Shown here: positions 1 through 9,312 of the stretch, in pieces
Numbering within the stretch: the first letter of the stretch is position 1
How the letters are laid out: each line of letters opens with the position of its first letter
Assembly (NCBI RefSeq): GCF_900182725.1
Contig: NZ_FXTO01000004.1
Coordinates: 1-64,000 of the forward strand
Direction: 5' to 3'
Length of the DNA stretch: 64,000 bases
Origin: Thalassovita litoralis
GTDB taxonomy: Bacteria > Pseudomonadota > Alphaproteobacteria > Rhodobacterales > Rhodobacteraceae
Made by a program: the position numbers and the translations under genes
The notes under the pieces: generated by a model
Told to the model about the DNA's origin: nothing
Seen by the model: only the letters and a program-made list of their open reading frames with translations
Databases searched by the model: none

Positions 1-168
1 CTGATCCAGTGGTCGCCGGGCCTGCCGAAAACCCGCTCGGGCAAAATCATGCGCCGCATCCTGCGCAAAATCGCCGAAAACGACTTCGGCAGCCTAGGCG
101 ACACATCCACACTCGCAGACCCGTCCGTCGTGGAAGAACTGATCGAAAACCGCGCGAATAGGGGCTAA
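1..168 (+). CDS. acs: Acetyl-CoA synthetase, C-terminal fragment
   Basis: The window opens inside this gene; only the last 55 codons are present, in frame 1, ending in TAA. The visible part contains [16 protein letters not shown], the conserved C-terminal motif of AMP-forming acetyl-CoA synthetases. The lysine in SGK (15th visible residue) corresponds to the catalytic lysine that is acetylated in this family. The enzyme makes acetyl-CoA from acetate, ATP and CoA in the cytoplasm. It lies 5 bp before an adenylate kinase, which would recycle the AMP released, and shortly before an acetate-type symporter, so an acetate-use operon is likely. Confidence 0.9.
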   Translation: MIQWSPGLPKTRSGKIMRRILRKIAENDFGSLGDTSTLADPSVVEELIENRANRG

Positions 169-173
169 GGGAT

Positions 174-857
174 ATGGAAGCGACTGCAACTGTAACCCCC
201 GCCGTTCTGATCCTTCTTGGCCCTCCGGGGGCCGGGAAGGGGACGCAGGCCCGGATGCTGGAACAGCAATTCGGTCTGGTGCAACTGTCCACGGGCGATC
301 TGCTGCGGGCTGCCGTGGCTGCCGGGACCGAGGCCGGCAAAGCCGCCAAGGCCGTGATGGAAGCGGGCGATCTGGTCAGCGATGACATCGTGATTGCGAT
401 CCTGCGCGACCGTCTGGCCGAAGCCGATTGCGCCAAGGGTGTTATTCTGGATGGGTTCCCGCGCACCACGGTGCAGGCCGAAGCACTGGATGGGCTGCTG
501 GCGGAAAGCGGCCAGAAGATCAACGCCGCCGTCAGCCTGGAGGTGGATGACGCGGCGATGGTGACGCGGATTTCGGGCCGCTACACCTGTGCGGCATGTG
601 GCGAAGGCTATCACGACAGTTTCAAACAGCCCGCCACTGCTGGCGTTTGCGACAAATGCGGCGGCACGGACATGACGCGCCGAGCCGATGACAACGCGGA
701 TACCGTGGCCAGCCGTCTGGAGGCCTATCACGCGCAGACCGCGCCGCTGATTGCCTATTACCGCGATCAAGGAGTTTTGCAGGGGATCAACGCCATGGGC
801 GAGATTGATGCCATTGCAAAAGAGCTTGCGAGCATCGTGTCCAACGCGATGACGTGA
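174..857 (+). CDS. adk: Adenylate kinase with zinc-type LID
   Basis: A 227-residue protein that interconverts AMP + ATP and 2 ADP. The P-loop GPPGAGKGT is at residues 16-24, and DGFPRT lies in the AMP-binding region. The LID carries C139-x2-C142 and C159-x2-C162, the tetracysteine zinc site of long-type kinases. It is 5 bp after acs and before a symporter pair. Rhodobacterales usually also carry an adk in the ribosomal-protein operon (family knowledge), so this may be a second copy dedicated to AMP from acetyl-CoA synthetase. That dedication is inference. Confidence 0.95.
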   Translation: MEATATVTPAVLILLGPPGAGKGTQARMLEQQFGLVQLSTGDLLRAAVAAGTEAGKAAKAVMEAGDLVSDDIVIAILRDRLAEADCAKGVILDGFPRTTVQAEALDGLLAESGQKINAAVSLEVDDAAMVTRISGRYTCAACGEGYHDSFKQPATAGVCDKCGGTDMTRRADDNADTVASRLEAYHAQTAPLIAYYRDQGVLQGINAMGEIDAIAKELASIVSNAMT

Positions 858-867
858 GATTTACCGC

Positions 868-896
868 CCCCGCCGTCTCTCATCAATCCGGCGGGG
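868..896 (+). terminator. GC-rich hairpin between adk and the symporter genes
   Basis: CCCCGCCG (868-875) is repeated inverted as CGGCGGGG (889-896) around a 13-nt loop. Only CTTT follows, so this is a weak terminator or an mRNA-processing hairpin that sets the adk to symporter ratio. Confidence 0.35.
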
Positions 897-923
897 CTTT
901 GGAGGAAGAGGAGGACCCGCAGT

Positions 924-1196
924 ATGGCGGATCAAAACACTACAAGCGCATCGGACAAGGCCTATTGGGCTGCGAACGTGCGCACGATTGTGATCATTCT
1001 GGTGATCTGGGCAGTCATTTCGTTTGGCTTTGGCATTCTGCTGCGGCCCGCGCTGTCGGGGATTCAGGTCGGCGGAACCGATCTGGGTTTCTGGTTCGCA
1101 CAACAGGGCAGCATCATCGGCTTCCTGATCCTGATCTTTTTCTATGCGTGGCGCATGAACAAGCTGGATCGTGAATACGGCGTGGAAGAGGAATAA
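924..1196 (+). CDS. Sodium/substrate symporter small subunit (DUF4212)
   Basis: A 90-residue membrane protein with two predicted membrane segments (about residues 16-38 and 55-76), matching the DUF4212 / sodium-symporter small-subunit family. A strong ribosome site (GGAGGAAGAGGAGG, about 900-914) precedes the ATG. It sits 5 bp before the large permease, the usual arrangement of this two-part transporter. The partner is inferred to be the 1202-2929 product. Confidence 0.88.
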   Translation: MADQNTTSASDKAYWAANVRTIVIILVIWAVISFGFGILLRPALSGIQVGGTDLGFWFAQQGSIIGFLILIFFYAWRMNKLDREYGVEEE

Positions 1197-1201
1197 GCGA
1201 C

Positions 1202-2929
1202 ATGGATCAGTTTACCCTGAACCTGATTTTCGTGGGCGCGACCTTTGCGCTGTATATCGGGATTGCGATCTGGGCGCGGGCCGGATCGACCAGCGAATTC
1301 TACGCCGCAGGGCGTGGCGTTCACCCCATCCTGAACGGGATGGCCACCGGCGCTGACTGGATGTCGGCGGCGTCGTTCCTGTCGATGGCGGGGATCATTG
1401 CCTTTGGTGGCTATGATACTTCGGCCTATCTGATGGGCTGGACGGGTGGCTATGTGCTGCTGGCGATGCTGCTGGCGCCGTATCTGCGCAAGTTCGGCAA
1501 ATTCACCGTGCCGGAATTCATCGGCGATCGTTTCTATTCCAAGGGCGCGCGTATGGTGGCTGTGATCTGTCTGATCGTGGCATCCGTGACCTATGTGATC
1601 GGTCAGATGAAGGGTGTGGGCGTGGCTTTCTCGGGCTTCCTGAACATGTCTTATTCGGGCGGTTTGTGGCTGGGTGCTGCAATCGTGGCAATGTATGCGG
1701 TTCTGGGCGGCATGAAGGGCATCACCTATACGCAGGTGGCGCAATATGTCGTGCTGATCACCGCCTATACCATTCCGGCGATCTTTATCTCGCTGCAACT
1801 GACCGGCAACCCGATTCCGGCGCTGGGTCTGTTCGCGGACACCACCAGCGGCGTTCCGCTGCTGGAGCAGTTGGACAAGGTTGTGCAGGAACTGGGCTTC
1901 CGCAGCTACACCGCGCAAAGCGACACCACGCTGAACATTTTCCTGTTCACCCTGTCGCTGATGATCGGGACCGCGGGTCTGCCGCACGTGATCGTGCGCT
2001 TCTTCACCGTGCCCAAAGTGTCTGATGCGCGTTGGTCGGCTGGCTGGGCGCTGGTGTTCATTGCCCTGCTGTACCTGACCGCCCCGGCTGTTGGTGCAAT
2101 GGCGCGTATGAATTTCATCAACACCATTTACCCGAATGGCCTGACCGGCGAAACGCTGGCCGTTGATGAACAGCCCAACTGGATGCTGAACTGGGAACGC
2201 ACGGGCCTGTTGCAGATCGAAGACAAGAATGGCGACGGTCACATCCTGTATTCGGCGGACAAGGAAACCAACGAAGTGGTGAAACTGGACCGTGACATCA
2301 TGGTTCTGGCCAACCCGGAAATCGCAAATCTGCCGTCCTGGGTGATTGCGCTGGTGGTTGCCGGTGGTCTGGCGGCGGCATTGTCCACAGCGGCGGGGCT
2401 GCTGATGGCGATTTCGTCGGCTGTGTCGCACGACCTGATCAAAGGGATGCTGAACCCCGGTATTTCGGAAAAGGGCGAACTGATGGCGGCCCGTATTTCG
2501 ATGCTGGTGTCGATCCTGCTGGCAACGTGGCTGGGTCTGAACCCTCCCGGCTTTGCGGCGCAAACCGTGGCTTTGGCCTTTGGTCTGGCGGCGGCGTCGA
2601 TCTTCCCGGCGCTGATGATGGGTATCTTCTCGACCCGTGTGAACAACAAGGGTGCCGTGGCCGGGATGCTGGCCGGTCTGATCGTGACGCTGGTGTATAT
2701 CTTCCTGCACAAAGGCTGGTTCTTTGTTCCGGGGACCAACAGCTTCACCGATGCTGACCCGCTGCTGTTCTCGATCAAGTCGACCTCGTTCGGCGCGGTT
2801 GGGGCCTTGGTGAACTTTGCCGTGGCTTATGTGATTTCCTCAATGACCGAGGACACCCCGGCCGAGATCAAGGCACTGGTCGAAAGCGTCCGCGTTCCGC
2901 GTGGTGCTGGCGGGGCCGTGGATCACTAA
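1202..2929 (+). CDS. Sodium:solute (acetate-type) symporter, large subunit
   Basis: A 575-residue SSS-family permease with about 13 hydrophobic segments and typical early motifs (EFYAAGRGV, GADWMSAASFLSM). A polar stretch near residues 310-365, including EDKNGDGHI, lies between membrane segments and is typical of the ActP-like group paired with DUF4212 proteins. It probably imports acetate or a similar monocarboxylate with sodium, given acs upstream; the substrate is inferred from context. Tandem hairpins follow the stop. Confidence 0.88.
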   Translation: MDQFTLNLIFVGATFALYIGIAIWARAGSTSEFYAAGRGVHPILNGMATGADWMSAASFLSMAGIIAFGGYDTSAYLMGWTGGYVLLAMLLAPYLRKFGKFTVPEFIGDRFYSKGARMVAVICLIVASVTYVIGQMKGVGVAFSGFLNMSYSGGLWLGAAIVAMYAVLGGMKGITYTQVAQYVVLITAYTIPAIFISLQLTGNPIPALGLFADTTSGVPLLEQLDKVVQELGFRSYTAQSDTTLNIFLFTLSLMIGTAGLPHVIVRFFTVPKVSDARWSAGWALVFIALLYLTAPAVGAMARMNFINTIYPNGLTGETLAVDEQPNWMLNWERTGLLQIEDKNGDGHILYSADKETNEVVKLDRDIMVLANPEIANLPSWVIALVVAGGLAAALSTAAGLLMAISSAVSHDLIKGMLNPGISEKGELMAARISMLVSILLATWLGLNPPGFAAQTVALAFGLAAASIFPALMMGIFSTRVNNKGAVAGMLAGLIVTLVYIFLHKGWFFVPGTNSFTDADPLLFSIKSTSFGAVGALVNFAVAYVISSMTEDTPAEIKALVESVRVPRGAGGAVDH

Positions 2930-2941
2930 GACTTTGGGGCG

Positions 2942-3012
2942 GGATCGGCACCTCCTGCCGATCCTATCCTGACCTGATCCCGCCCGGCCTGTTCGGGCGG
3001 GATCGTTGTTTT
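2942..3012 (+). terminator. Tandem hairpins after the symporter
   Basis: The first hairpin is GGATCGGC (2942-2949) with GCCGATCC (2957-2964). The second is a perfect 11-bp stem, GATCCCGCCCG (2976-2986) with CGGGCGGGATC (2994-3004), followed by GTTGTTTT. The second looks like an intrinsic terminator for the acs-adk-symporter transcript. Confidence 0.75.
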
Positions 3013-3110
3013 AAAAGGGGCTGTCGCGCATGGGTTCCTGAGATGGATCAAGTCATCGCCCCCGTTGCCAGCGTATTGTGCGGCACGTTTGCCGCTTATC
3101 GGAGTTTTCC

Positions 3111-4934
3111 ATGCCCCAGCGTTTGCCTGACCTGCACCGTTTTCTGACCTCGGTTCATCCATATGATGCCCTGACGCCTGACGCGCTGGCGGCGCTGACC
3201 GCCCGGTTTGAACTGCGCGAATACGCCAAGGGACAAGAAGTTTACCACGCGGGCGATCTGCTGGAAGGGCTGTATCTGGTCTATCAGGGCCAGATCGAGG
3301 TGCGTGATGAAAACGATGTACCGGTGTCGCTGTTGGGGGTGCGTAATTCGTTCGGGGAACGCGGGCTGACACGGGATGGGCGGGCCGCGACCAGCGCCCG
3401 CGCGACGGAACCCAGCGTGCTGCTGATGTTGCCCGCCGAAGATTTCGCGCAGCTATTGGACAGCCACGAACCGGCGCGGCGGTTTTTCGACCGATCCCGC
3501 GCGGCCAAGCCACGGGGCAACGATCTGGCAACCAGCCGCGTCGATACGTTTATGGCGCGGCAGCCGGAAACATGCGCGCCCGACACGGATATTCAAACCG
3601 CCGCGCGTGTGATGCGGGACAAACGGATTTCGTCGCTTTGCGTGACCGAAGGCGCGGCGCTGTCTGGCATTCTGACGGTGCGCGACCTGTCCGGCAAAGC
3701 CTTGGCCGAGGCGCTGCCGCTGGATACCCCCGTGGCGCAGATCATGACGCGCGACCCGCTGACATTGGCACCGGGGGCGATTGGGTCGGATGTGCTTCAT
3801 GCGATGATGGAACACCGGATCGGCCATATTCCGATCTGCGAAAGCGGGCGTCTGGTGGGGATTGTCACCCAAACCGATCTGACCCGGTTTCAGGCGGTAT
3901 CTTCGGCTGAGCTGGTATCAGAAATCGCCCATGCCACCAGCGCGGCGGAAATGGCCGCCGTGACCGCGCGCATTCCGCAACTGTTGGTGCAACTGGTCGC
4001 GGGCGGCAACCGGCACGAGGTTGTCACCCGTCTGATCACCGATATCGCCGACACCGCCACCCGCCGCCTGTTGGCGCTGGCCGAACAAAAGCTGGGCAAG
4101 CCGCCGGTGCCGTATCTGTGGCTGGCCTGCGGATCACAGGGGCGGCAGGAACAAACCGGCGTCAGCGATCAGGACAATTGCCTGTTTCTGGACGATAGCG
4201 TGAGCGATGCGGATATGGGCTATTTCCGCGATCTGGCACAGTTCGTCTGCGATGGGTTGAACGAATGCGGCTATGTCTATTGTCCCGGCGATATGATGGC
4301 GACCAACCCGAAATGGTGCCAGCCTGTGCGGGTATGGAAGGACTATTTCCAAGGGTGGATACGCAAACCCGATCCGATGGCGCAGATGTTGGCCAGCGTG
4401 ATGTTCGATCTGCGCCCGATTGGCGGGGCGATATCCTTGTTCGCGTATTTGCAGGAGGCAACGCTGAAAGCCGCCCATGCCAATTCGATTTTCGTGGCGC
4501 ATATGATCGGCAACTCGCTGAAACATACGCCGCCGTTGGGGCTGTTGCGGGGCTTTGCAACGATCCGGTCGGGGGAACATAAAAACACGCTGGACATGAA
4601 ACATAATGGCGTGGTGCCGATTGTCGATCTGGGGCGGATTTATGCGCTTCAGGGGCAATTATCGGTGGTGAACACACGCGCCCGTCTGGAAGCCGCAGGT
4701 CAGGCCGGGGTGCTAAGCGTATCCGGGGCGCGGGATTTGCTGGATGCTTATGACCTGATCGCGGAAACCCGGCTGGCGCATCAGGCGCAGCAGGTCAAAC
4801 GGGGGACAGCACCGGATAATTACATGGAACTGGCCGAACTGTCCGATTTTGAACGCAGCCACCTGCGCAATGCGTTTGTGGTGGTAAAAACGTTGCAATC
4901 GGCTGTTGGACACGGCAAGGGCGCAGTCGGCTGA
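3111..4934 (+). CDS. cNMP-binding / CBS-pair / DUF294 nucleotidyltransferase-like protein
   Basis: 607 residues from the ATG at 3111, chosen because GGAG lies 6 nt upstream; a GTG at 3078 would add 11 residues. Domains in order: cyclic-nucleotide-binding fold (about 12-125), two CBS repeats (about 140-265), a nucleotidyltransferase-like domain with GSQGRQEQTGVSDQDN (about 341-356), and the DUF294 C-terminal domain (about 420-560). In this family the GS...D.D motif resembles GlnD-type nucleotidyl transfer; the substrate is unknown. Its position between an acetate-type symporter and a DnaQ-like gene is a common Rhodobacterales arrangement and suggests control of acetate uptake (inference). Confidence 0.88.
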   Translation: MPQRLPDLHRFLTSVHPYDALTPDALAALTARFELREYAKGQEVYHAGDLLEGLYLVYQGQIEVRDENDVPVSLLGVRNSFGERGLTRDGRAATSARATEPSVLLMLPAEDFAQLLDSHEPARRFFDRSRAAKPRGNDLATSRVDTFMARQPETCAPDTDIQTAARVMRDKRISSLCVTEGAALSGILTVRDLSGKALAEALPLDTPVAQIMTRDPLTLAPGAIGSDVLHAMMEHRIGHIPICESGRLVGIVTQTDLTRFQAVSSAELVSEIAHATSAAEMAAVTARIPQLLVQLVAGGNRHEVVTRLITDIADTATRRLLALAEQKLGKPPVPYLWLACGSQGRQEQTGVSDQDNCLFLDDSVSDADMGYFRDLAQFVCDGLNECGYVYCPGDMMATNPKWCQPVRVWKDYFQGWIRKPDPMAQMLASVMFDLRPIGGAISLFAYLQEATLKAAHANSIFVAHMIGNSLKHTPPLGLLRGFATIRSGEHKNTLDMKHNGVVPIVDLGRIYALQGQLSVVNTRARLEAAGQAGVLSVSGARDLLDAYDLIAETRLAHQAQQVKRGTAPDNYMELAELSDFERSHLRNAFVVVKTLQSAVGHGKGAVG

Positions 4935-4961
4935 CAGGGCTGCACAGAAGGGAGGAACGCA

Positions 4962-5465
4962 ATGCTGTTTGAACTGGTAGGAACCGCAGTGGCCGGTCTG
5001 GCGGCGGCGGGGCTGATGTGGGCGCTGAACCGGGGGCTGGGCGGGCGGCTGCCGCGCTGGCTGATCCCGGCCGCGGCGGGGTTGGCGATGCTGGCGGCCA
5101 CGATTTCCAGCGAATACAATTGGTATGACCGCACGCGCAGCAATCTGCCCGAAGGGTTAGAGGTGGCGCAAACCGTACAGAATCGGGCTTTTTTCCGGCC
5201 CTGGACCTATGTGCATCCGTTTGTGCATCGGTTCGTGGCGGTGGATGTGCCGACGATCAAAACCGTGGACGCGGCCAAAGGCGTGCAATCTGCCGATCTG
5301 TATTTCTTTAGCCGCTGGCAGGCACCGCAGGGGGTGCCGGTGTTGTTTGATTGTGTGGGCCATCGGCAGGCGCCGCTTCATGCGGGGCAGGGGTTTGAAA
5401 CCGCGCAATGGGCGGATGTGGCGGCGGACACGCCCGTGATGAAACGTATTTGCGGGGACGACTGA
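4962..5465 (+). CDS. Hypothetical membrane protein
   Basis: 167 residues with GGAGG just upstream of the ATG. Two hydrophobic segments (about residues 3-23 and 35-50) are followed by a soluble part that ends in CGDD. No family was recognised. Its stop codon shares one base with the start of the exonuclease gene, so the two are translationally coupled and probably act together. Confidence 0.75.
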   Translation: MLFELVGTAVAGLAAAGLMWALNRGLGGRLPRWLIPAAAGLAMLAATISSEYNWYDRTRSNLPEGLEVAQTVQNRAFFRPWTYVHPFVHRFVAVDVPTIKTVDAAKGVQSADLYFFSRWQAPQGVPVLFDCVGHRQAPLHAGQGFETAQWADVAADTPVMKRICGDD

Positions 5466-6874
5466 TGACACGGCTTAGCCTGCGTTTGCGAAATTTTCTG
5501 TTCTTTGTGTTGCTGGGTGGCGGCGGCGTGGTGCTGTTTTGCGTGGCGTTATTCGCGGGCTATCAAAAAGCGGCGGCGGGGCAGGTGGGGTCTGGTTTCA
5601 TCCTGTCCGGGGCGATTGGCGGGTTTGGCCTGTTGGGGCTAAGCGCGGGTATCTGGCTGCTGTTCGATGAAAACGTGGCCAAGCCGATCGAGCGTTTGGC
5701 AGCGGGCTTGCGCACCCGCGCCCATGCCGGGGCGGCGGGGGGCATGGATGCCAGCACGGCGAAATATCTGGGGGATCTGGCCCCCGCCGCAGCGGCCATG
5801 TCGCGCCAGTTGACGGATACCACGCTGAACACCGCCAGCCTGATCGCCAGTGAAACCGCGCGGATCGCGGCGGAACGGGATCGGCTGACGGCGCTGCTGA
5901 CGGAAATCCCAGTGGCGACGGTGCTGGTAAATCCGGCGCATCAGATCGTGTTATATGACGGGCAGGCGGCAGCGGTTCTGGCGCAGGTTCATACGCCACG
6001 GCTGAACGCGCCGATCTTTGATTATTTCGACCGTGCGGCGATTGAAACCGCGTGGAACAAGGCGGCGAAGCAGGGCAAGGAACAAAGCTTTGACGCCGAA
6101 GGGACCGAAGGGGCGCAGTGCTTTGCTTTGCGGATGAAGCCGCTGGAACAGGGCGCGGGCTATCTGCTGATCATTGACGCCGCCGAAACGCATATCCCCC
6201 CCGAGGCCGCCCGCCCGTTGATCTATGATTTCGATCTGCTGGAACAACGCGCTGGCACCCGTGCGGATGCGACACCGCTGTCCGATCTGACCTATGTGGT
6301 ATTCGATACCGAAACCACGGGGCTGTTGCCGCACAAGGACGAAATCGTGCAAATCGGTGCGGTGCGCGTGGTGCGGGGGCGGATCGTGCCGGGCGAACAG
6401 GTGGACACGCTGGTGAACCCGCAAATGCCGATCCCGCCGGGATCAACCAAGGTGCATGGGATCACTGATGCAATGGTTCGGGATGCGCCGCTGATCGACA
6501 GCGCGGCGCGGGATTTCCACCGTTTTGCCCGTGATGCGGTGATCGTGGCCCATAATGCGCCGTTCGACATGGCCTTTATGCACCGGCATGGCAAACGACT
6601 GGGGCTGGATTGGTCGCATCCGGTGCTGGATACGGTGCTGGTGTCGGCGGTGCTGTTCGGGGCCAGTCAGACGCATACGCTGGACGCGCTGTGTGACCGG
6701 CTGGGCGTCACCATCCCCGAGGCATTGCGCCATACGGCAATGGGCGACGCCTATGCTACCGCCGAGGTTCTGTGCAAGATGCTGCCGATGCTGAAGGCGC
6801 GGGGAATTGTGACCTTTGGCGATATGCTGGCGGAAACCCGCAAACATGGCAGGCTACTGGAAGATCTGAACTGA
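5465..6874 (+). CDS. Membrane-anchored DnaQ-like 3'-5' exonuclease
   Basis: 469 residues from the ATG at 5465, which overlaps the previous stop. Two N-terminal membrane segments (about 11-33 and 42-63) are followed by a helical and PAS-like region (about 70-270) and then an exonuclease domain (about 275-469). The DEDDh residues are visible: D281 and E283 in FDTETTG, D368 in HNAPFD, H423 and D428 in HTAMGD. It resembles the epsilon proofreading subunit but is too long and membrane bound, so it is not the replicative DnaQ. The layout is that of a sensor kinase with the kinase replaced by a nuclease. Substrate unknown. Confidence 0.88.
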   Translation: MTRLSLRLRNFLFFVLLGGGGVVLFCVALFAGYQKAAAGQVGSGFILSGAIGGFGLLGLSAGIWLLFDENVAKPIERLAAGLRTRAHAGAAGGMDASTAKYLGDLAPAAAAMSRQLTDTTLNTASLIASETARIAAERDRLTALLTEIPVATVLVNPAHQIVLYDGQAAAVLAQVHTPRLNAPIFDYFDRAAIETAWNKAAKQGKEQSFDAEGTEGAQCFALRMKPLEQGAGYLLIIDAAETHIPPEAARPLIYDFDLLEQRAGTRADATPLSDLTYVVFDTETTGLLPHKDEIVQIGAVRVVRGRIVPGEQVDTLVNPQMPIPPGSTKVHGITDAMVRDAPLIDSAARDFHRFARDAVIVAHNAPFDMAFMHRHGKRLGLDWSHPVLDTVLVSAVLFGASQTHTLDALCDRLGVTIPEALRHTAMGDAYATAEVLCKMLPMLKARGIVTFGDMLAETRKHGRLLEDLN

Positions 6875-6972
6875 TCCTTGCCCGCAGCGCCGTGGGATTT
6901 CCCCAAGGCCGCGCCAATTGCGCCGCATTCATGGGCCAACCTGTTCGGGAGATACCCCGAAGGAGAGGCCGA

Positions 6973-7167
6973 ATGCGCCGCAAGGAGATGCCGACCGCGA
7001 TCCGCACCAGTATGGACAGACATGCCCGCCTGTTTGAACTGATCCGGCAACAAAACCTTATTGCCACTCGCCGGGTGGGGCGCAAAATGCGCCCTATGGA
7101 GGCCGGGCACGAAGCCGCCTTTCTGGCTGCCGCCACGGCTTCGCTGACGAAAGCGGCGCAGGCGTAG
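6973..7167 (+). CDS. Small hypothetical protein
   Basis: 64 residues from the ATG at 6973, chosen for AGGAGAGG 5 nt upstream. The protein is basic (start MRRKEMPTAIRTSMDR) with an alanine-rich end. No family recognised. It ends 9 bp before the convergent rlmE. Confidence 0.5.
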   Translation: MRRKEMPTAIRTSMDRHARLFELIRQQNLIATRRVGRKMRPMEAGHEAAFLAAATASLTKAAQA

Positions 7168-7176
7168 CGCGCGCCG

Positions 7177-7887
7177 TTAGCCCCTGAACCCGGTGGCGAC
7201 CACGAATTTTTCGGAACTGTCCGCGCGTGACGCCGGGGGTTTCACGTTGATCACCTTGGTGAACTTCTGCTTCAGCAGCTTTTGCAGATCACCTTCGGCC
7301 CCGCCTGCCAGCACCTTGGCAACAAAGGTGCCGCCTTCTTCCAGAACGTCAAACGCGAAATAGGCGGCGGCCTCGCACAGGGCGATGATCCGCAGGTGGT
7401 CTGTCTGTTTATGGCCGGATGATGCGGCGGCCATATCCGACATCACCACATCGGCCATACCGCCCAGCCAATCCTTGACCTTTATATCGGCGTCGTCAGA
7501 CATGAAATCCAACTGGTGCGTTTCAGCCCCGGCGATGGGTTCGACCTCTTGCAGGTCCACCCCCAGCACGGTGCCGATCCGTTTACCGGATTTTTCCCCC
7601 AGCGCATTCACCCGCTGTACGGCGACCTGGCACCAGCCGCCGGGGGCACAGCCCAGATCGACCACACGCGCGCCGGGAACCAGAAAGCGGAACTTGTCGT
7701 CCAGTTCCAGAATCTTAAATGCCGCGCGTCCGCGATAGCCTTCGGCGCGGGCGCGTTTGACATAGGGATCGTTCAACTGGCGTTGCAGCCAGCGGGTAGA
7801 ACTGAGGCTGCGGCCACGGGCGGTTTTCACCTTGACCTTCAGATCCCGCTGTCCGCGCCCGGATGTGTTTTTCTTTTTTTCGCTCAT
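7177..7887 (-). CDS. rlmE: 23S rRNA 2'-O-methyltransferase RlmE/FtsJ
   Basis: 236 residues. FtsJ family: SAM-binding motif [23 protein letters not shown] for the catalytic aspartate region, FVAKVLAGG for the catalytic lysine, and a K in [10 protein letters not shown], giving the K-D-K-E set. It methylates the ribose of U2552 in 23S rRNA (E. coli numbering). The N-terminal 30 residues are lysine/arginine rich. Ppx/GppA lies upstream on the same strand. Confidence 0.95.
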   Translation of the reverse strand: MSEKKKNTSGRGQRDLKVKVKTARGRSLSSTRWLQRQLNDPYVKRARAEGYRGRAAFKILELDDKFRFLVPGARVVDLGCAPGGWCQVAVQRVNALGEKSGKRIGTVLGVDLQEVEPIAGAETHQLDFMSDDADIKVKDWLGGMADVVMSDMAAASSGHKQTDHLRIIALCEAAAYFAFDVLEEGGTFVAKVLAGGAEGDLQKLLKQKFTKVINVKPPASRADSSEKFVVATGFRG

Positions 7888-7909
7888 CTTGCTTCGACCG
7901 ACATCATTT

Positions 7910-7928
7910 CATCTTGCCAAAAATACTC
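7910..7928 (-). repeat. Possible tail of a Rhodobacterales-type intergenic repeat
   Basis: On the minus strand the gap between the phosphatase gene and rlmE reads GAGTATTTTTGGCAAGATG. This resembles the tail GGAGTATTT that follows the palindromic repeat at 57961. Only the tail is present here, so the call is tentative. Confidence 0.3.
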
Positions 7929-7960
7929 AAATTCCGACCGCGCGACCAGTGTCACGCCGA

Positions 7961-9073
7961 TCAGAAAGGACCGTCTTCCAAAACGCCGTCCGCGCTCATC
8001 TGGGCGTACAGCAGCCCTTCGCGCAGACCCCGATCCGCAACAGACAGCCGATCCGTGGGCCAGCACCGCAACAGGGCCTGAAGGATCGCCGCGCCCGACA
8101 TGATCAGCGCGTGGCGATCCTGCCCGATCCGGGGATCGCGGCGGCGGCCCGTGGGGCCAAGGTCCAGATAGCCCCGGATCACCTTGTCGATCTGGTCCGA
8201 GGTCATGCGCAGCCCGTCCACCTTGGTCCGGTCATAGCGTTTCAGCCCCAGATGGGACGCGGCGACCGTTGTCACCGTGCCGCTGGTGCCGACGATCTGG
8301 AACCCTTCGCGGGTCTGTTCATCGGCATAGGGGGCAAATTCGGCCAGATGTTCCTCGAAATACCAGCTCATCAGGGCAAAGCGGGCGGCGTCATCATCCA
8401 CATCGTTGAAATGGTCGCGCAGCGTGGCCACGCCCAGCGGGACGCTGATCCAATCCACCACCTTGGCAGCGGGGAAGGGGCTGTTTTGCGGGTGAAACCC
8501 GGCGTGCAGCCGCATGATCGCACGGGGGCGGTCGCGGCGAGGGACCGAACTCAGGTCAATCCACACCAGTTCCGTTGACCCGCCACCGATATCCACCACC
8601 AGCAATTGTTCCGTGCGGGTACTGACCAGCGGCGCACAGGAAATCACGGCAAGGCGGGCTTCTTCCTCGGGTTGGATGATTTCCAATTGCAGGCCGGTTT
8701 CGCGGCGCACTTTTTTGATAAATTCCTGCGCATTGGTGGCGCGGCGGCAGGCTTCGGTTGCGACCAGGCGCATCCGTTCGACCTTGTGCCGTTTCAGTTT
8801 CTGCTGGCAGATGCGCAAAGCTTGCACCGTTCGCCCCATCGAGGCGCGGCCCAGCCGTCCCGTGCTCTCCAATCCAGCGCCAAGCTGGACGGATTTCGAG
8901 AAGCTGTCTACCACATGGAACTGGCTGCCCTTGGGTTGGGCAATCAGCATACGGCAGCTATTTGTCCCCAGATCCAGCGCAGCATACAGCTCCGCCGGGT
9001 CCGGTGGATTGGGCGCGGGGCTCTCAACCGGCTTCGGGAATGCGCCCGCACCTTTCGGACGCTTGGGCGCCAT
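7961..9073 (-). CDS. Ppx/GppA family exopolyphosphatase
   Basis: 370 residues. Sugar-kinase/actin-like fold: LDLGTNSCRMLIA (about 34-46) is phosphate loop 1, VVDIGGGSTELVW is loop 2, and GTSGTVTTVA lies in the adenosine region. Members hydrolyse polyphosphate and/or pppGpp. It is transcribed towards rlmE, and the Ppx/GppA-rlmE pair recurs in alphaproteobacteria. The residues before about 30 are proline rich and variable. Confidence 0.9.
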   Translation of the reverse strand: MAPKRPKGAGAFPKPVESPAPNPPDPAELYAALDLGTNSCRMLIAQPKGSQFHVVDSFSKSVQLGAGLESTGRLGRASMGRTVQALRICQQKLKRHKVERMRLVATEACRRATNAQEFIKKVRRETGLQLEIIQPEEEARLAVISCAPLVSTRTEQLLVVDIGGGSTELVWIDLSSVPRRDRPRAIMRLHAGFHPQNSPFPAAKVVDWISVPLGVATLRDHFNDVDDDAARFALMSWYFEEHLAEFAPYADEQTREGFQIVGTSGTVTTVAASHLGLKRYDRTKVDGLRMTSDQIDKVIRGYLDLGPTGRRRDPRIGQDRHALIMSGAAILQALLRCWPTDRLSVADRGLREGLLYAQMSADGVLEDGPF

Positions 9074-9312
9074 GACTTACGCCCTCCATATCAAGTTACC
9101 CCCAACGTAGTGAACTCCGATCATCCGCGCAAGGACTGCCGTGCGGCTCATCTTGATGTTTGGGATTTTTCCGACGCAGGGTTCTGGGCTTGGTCAAGAG
9201 GGATGGATAAAACGCAGAAGTCGCAGAGCGCGGCGTTTCTGTCGAAAACGGCCCATAGGTCGCATTCTGGCTGTTCTACAGATCGTTGCATGGAAATAGG
9301 GAATCAATCGCA

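Noticed and set aside
1142-2710. 522-residue open frame on the minus strand
   Set aside because: It is the antisense shadow of the symporter gene; composition is histidine/arginine/glutamine rich, with no start signal or family motif.
6754-6763. Further CTACCGCC/GGCGGTAG (ops-like) copy
   Set aside because: Inside the exonuclease coding region, not in a leader; taken as chance and used to temper the ops claim.
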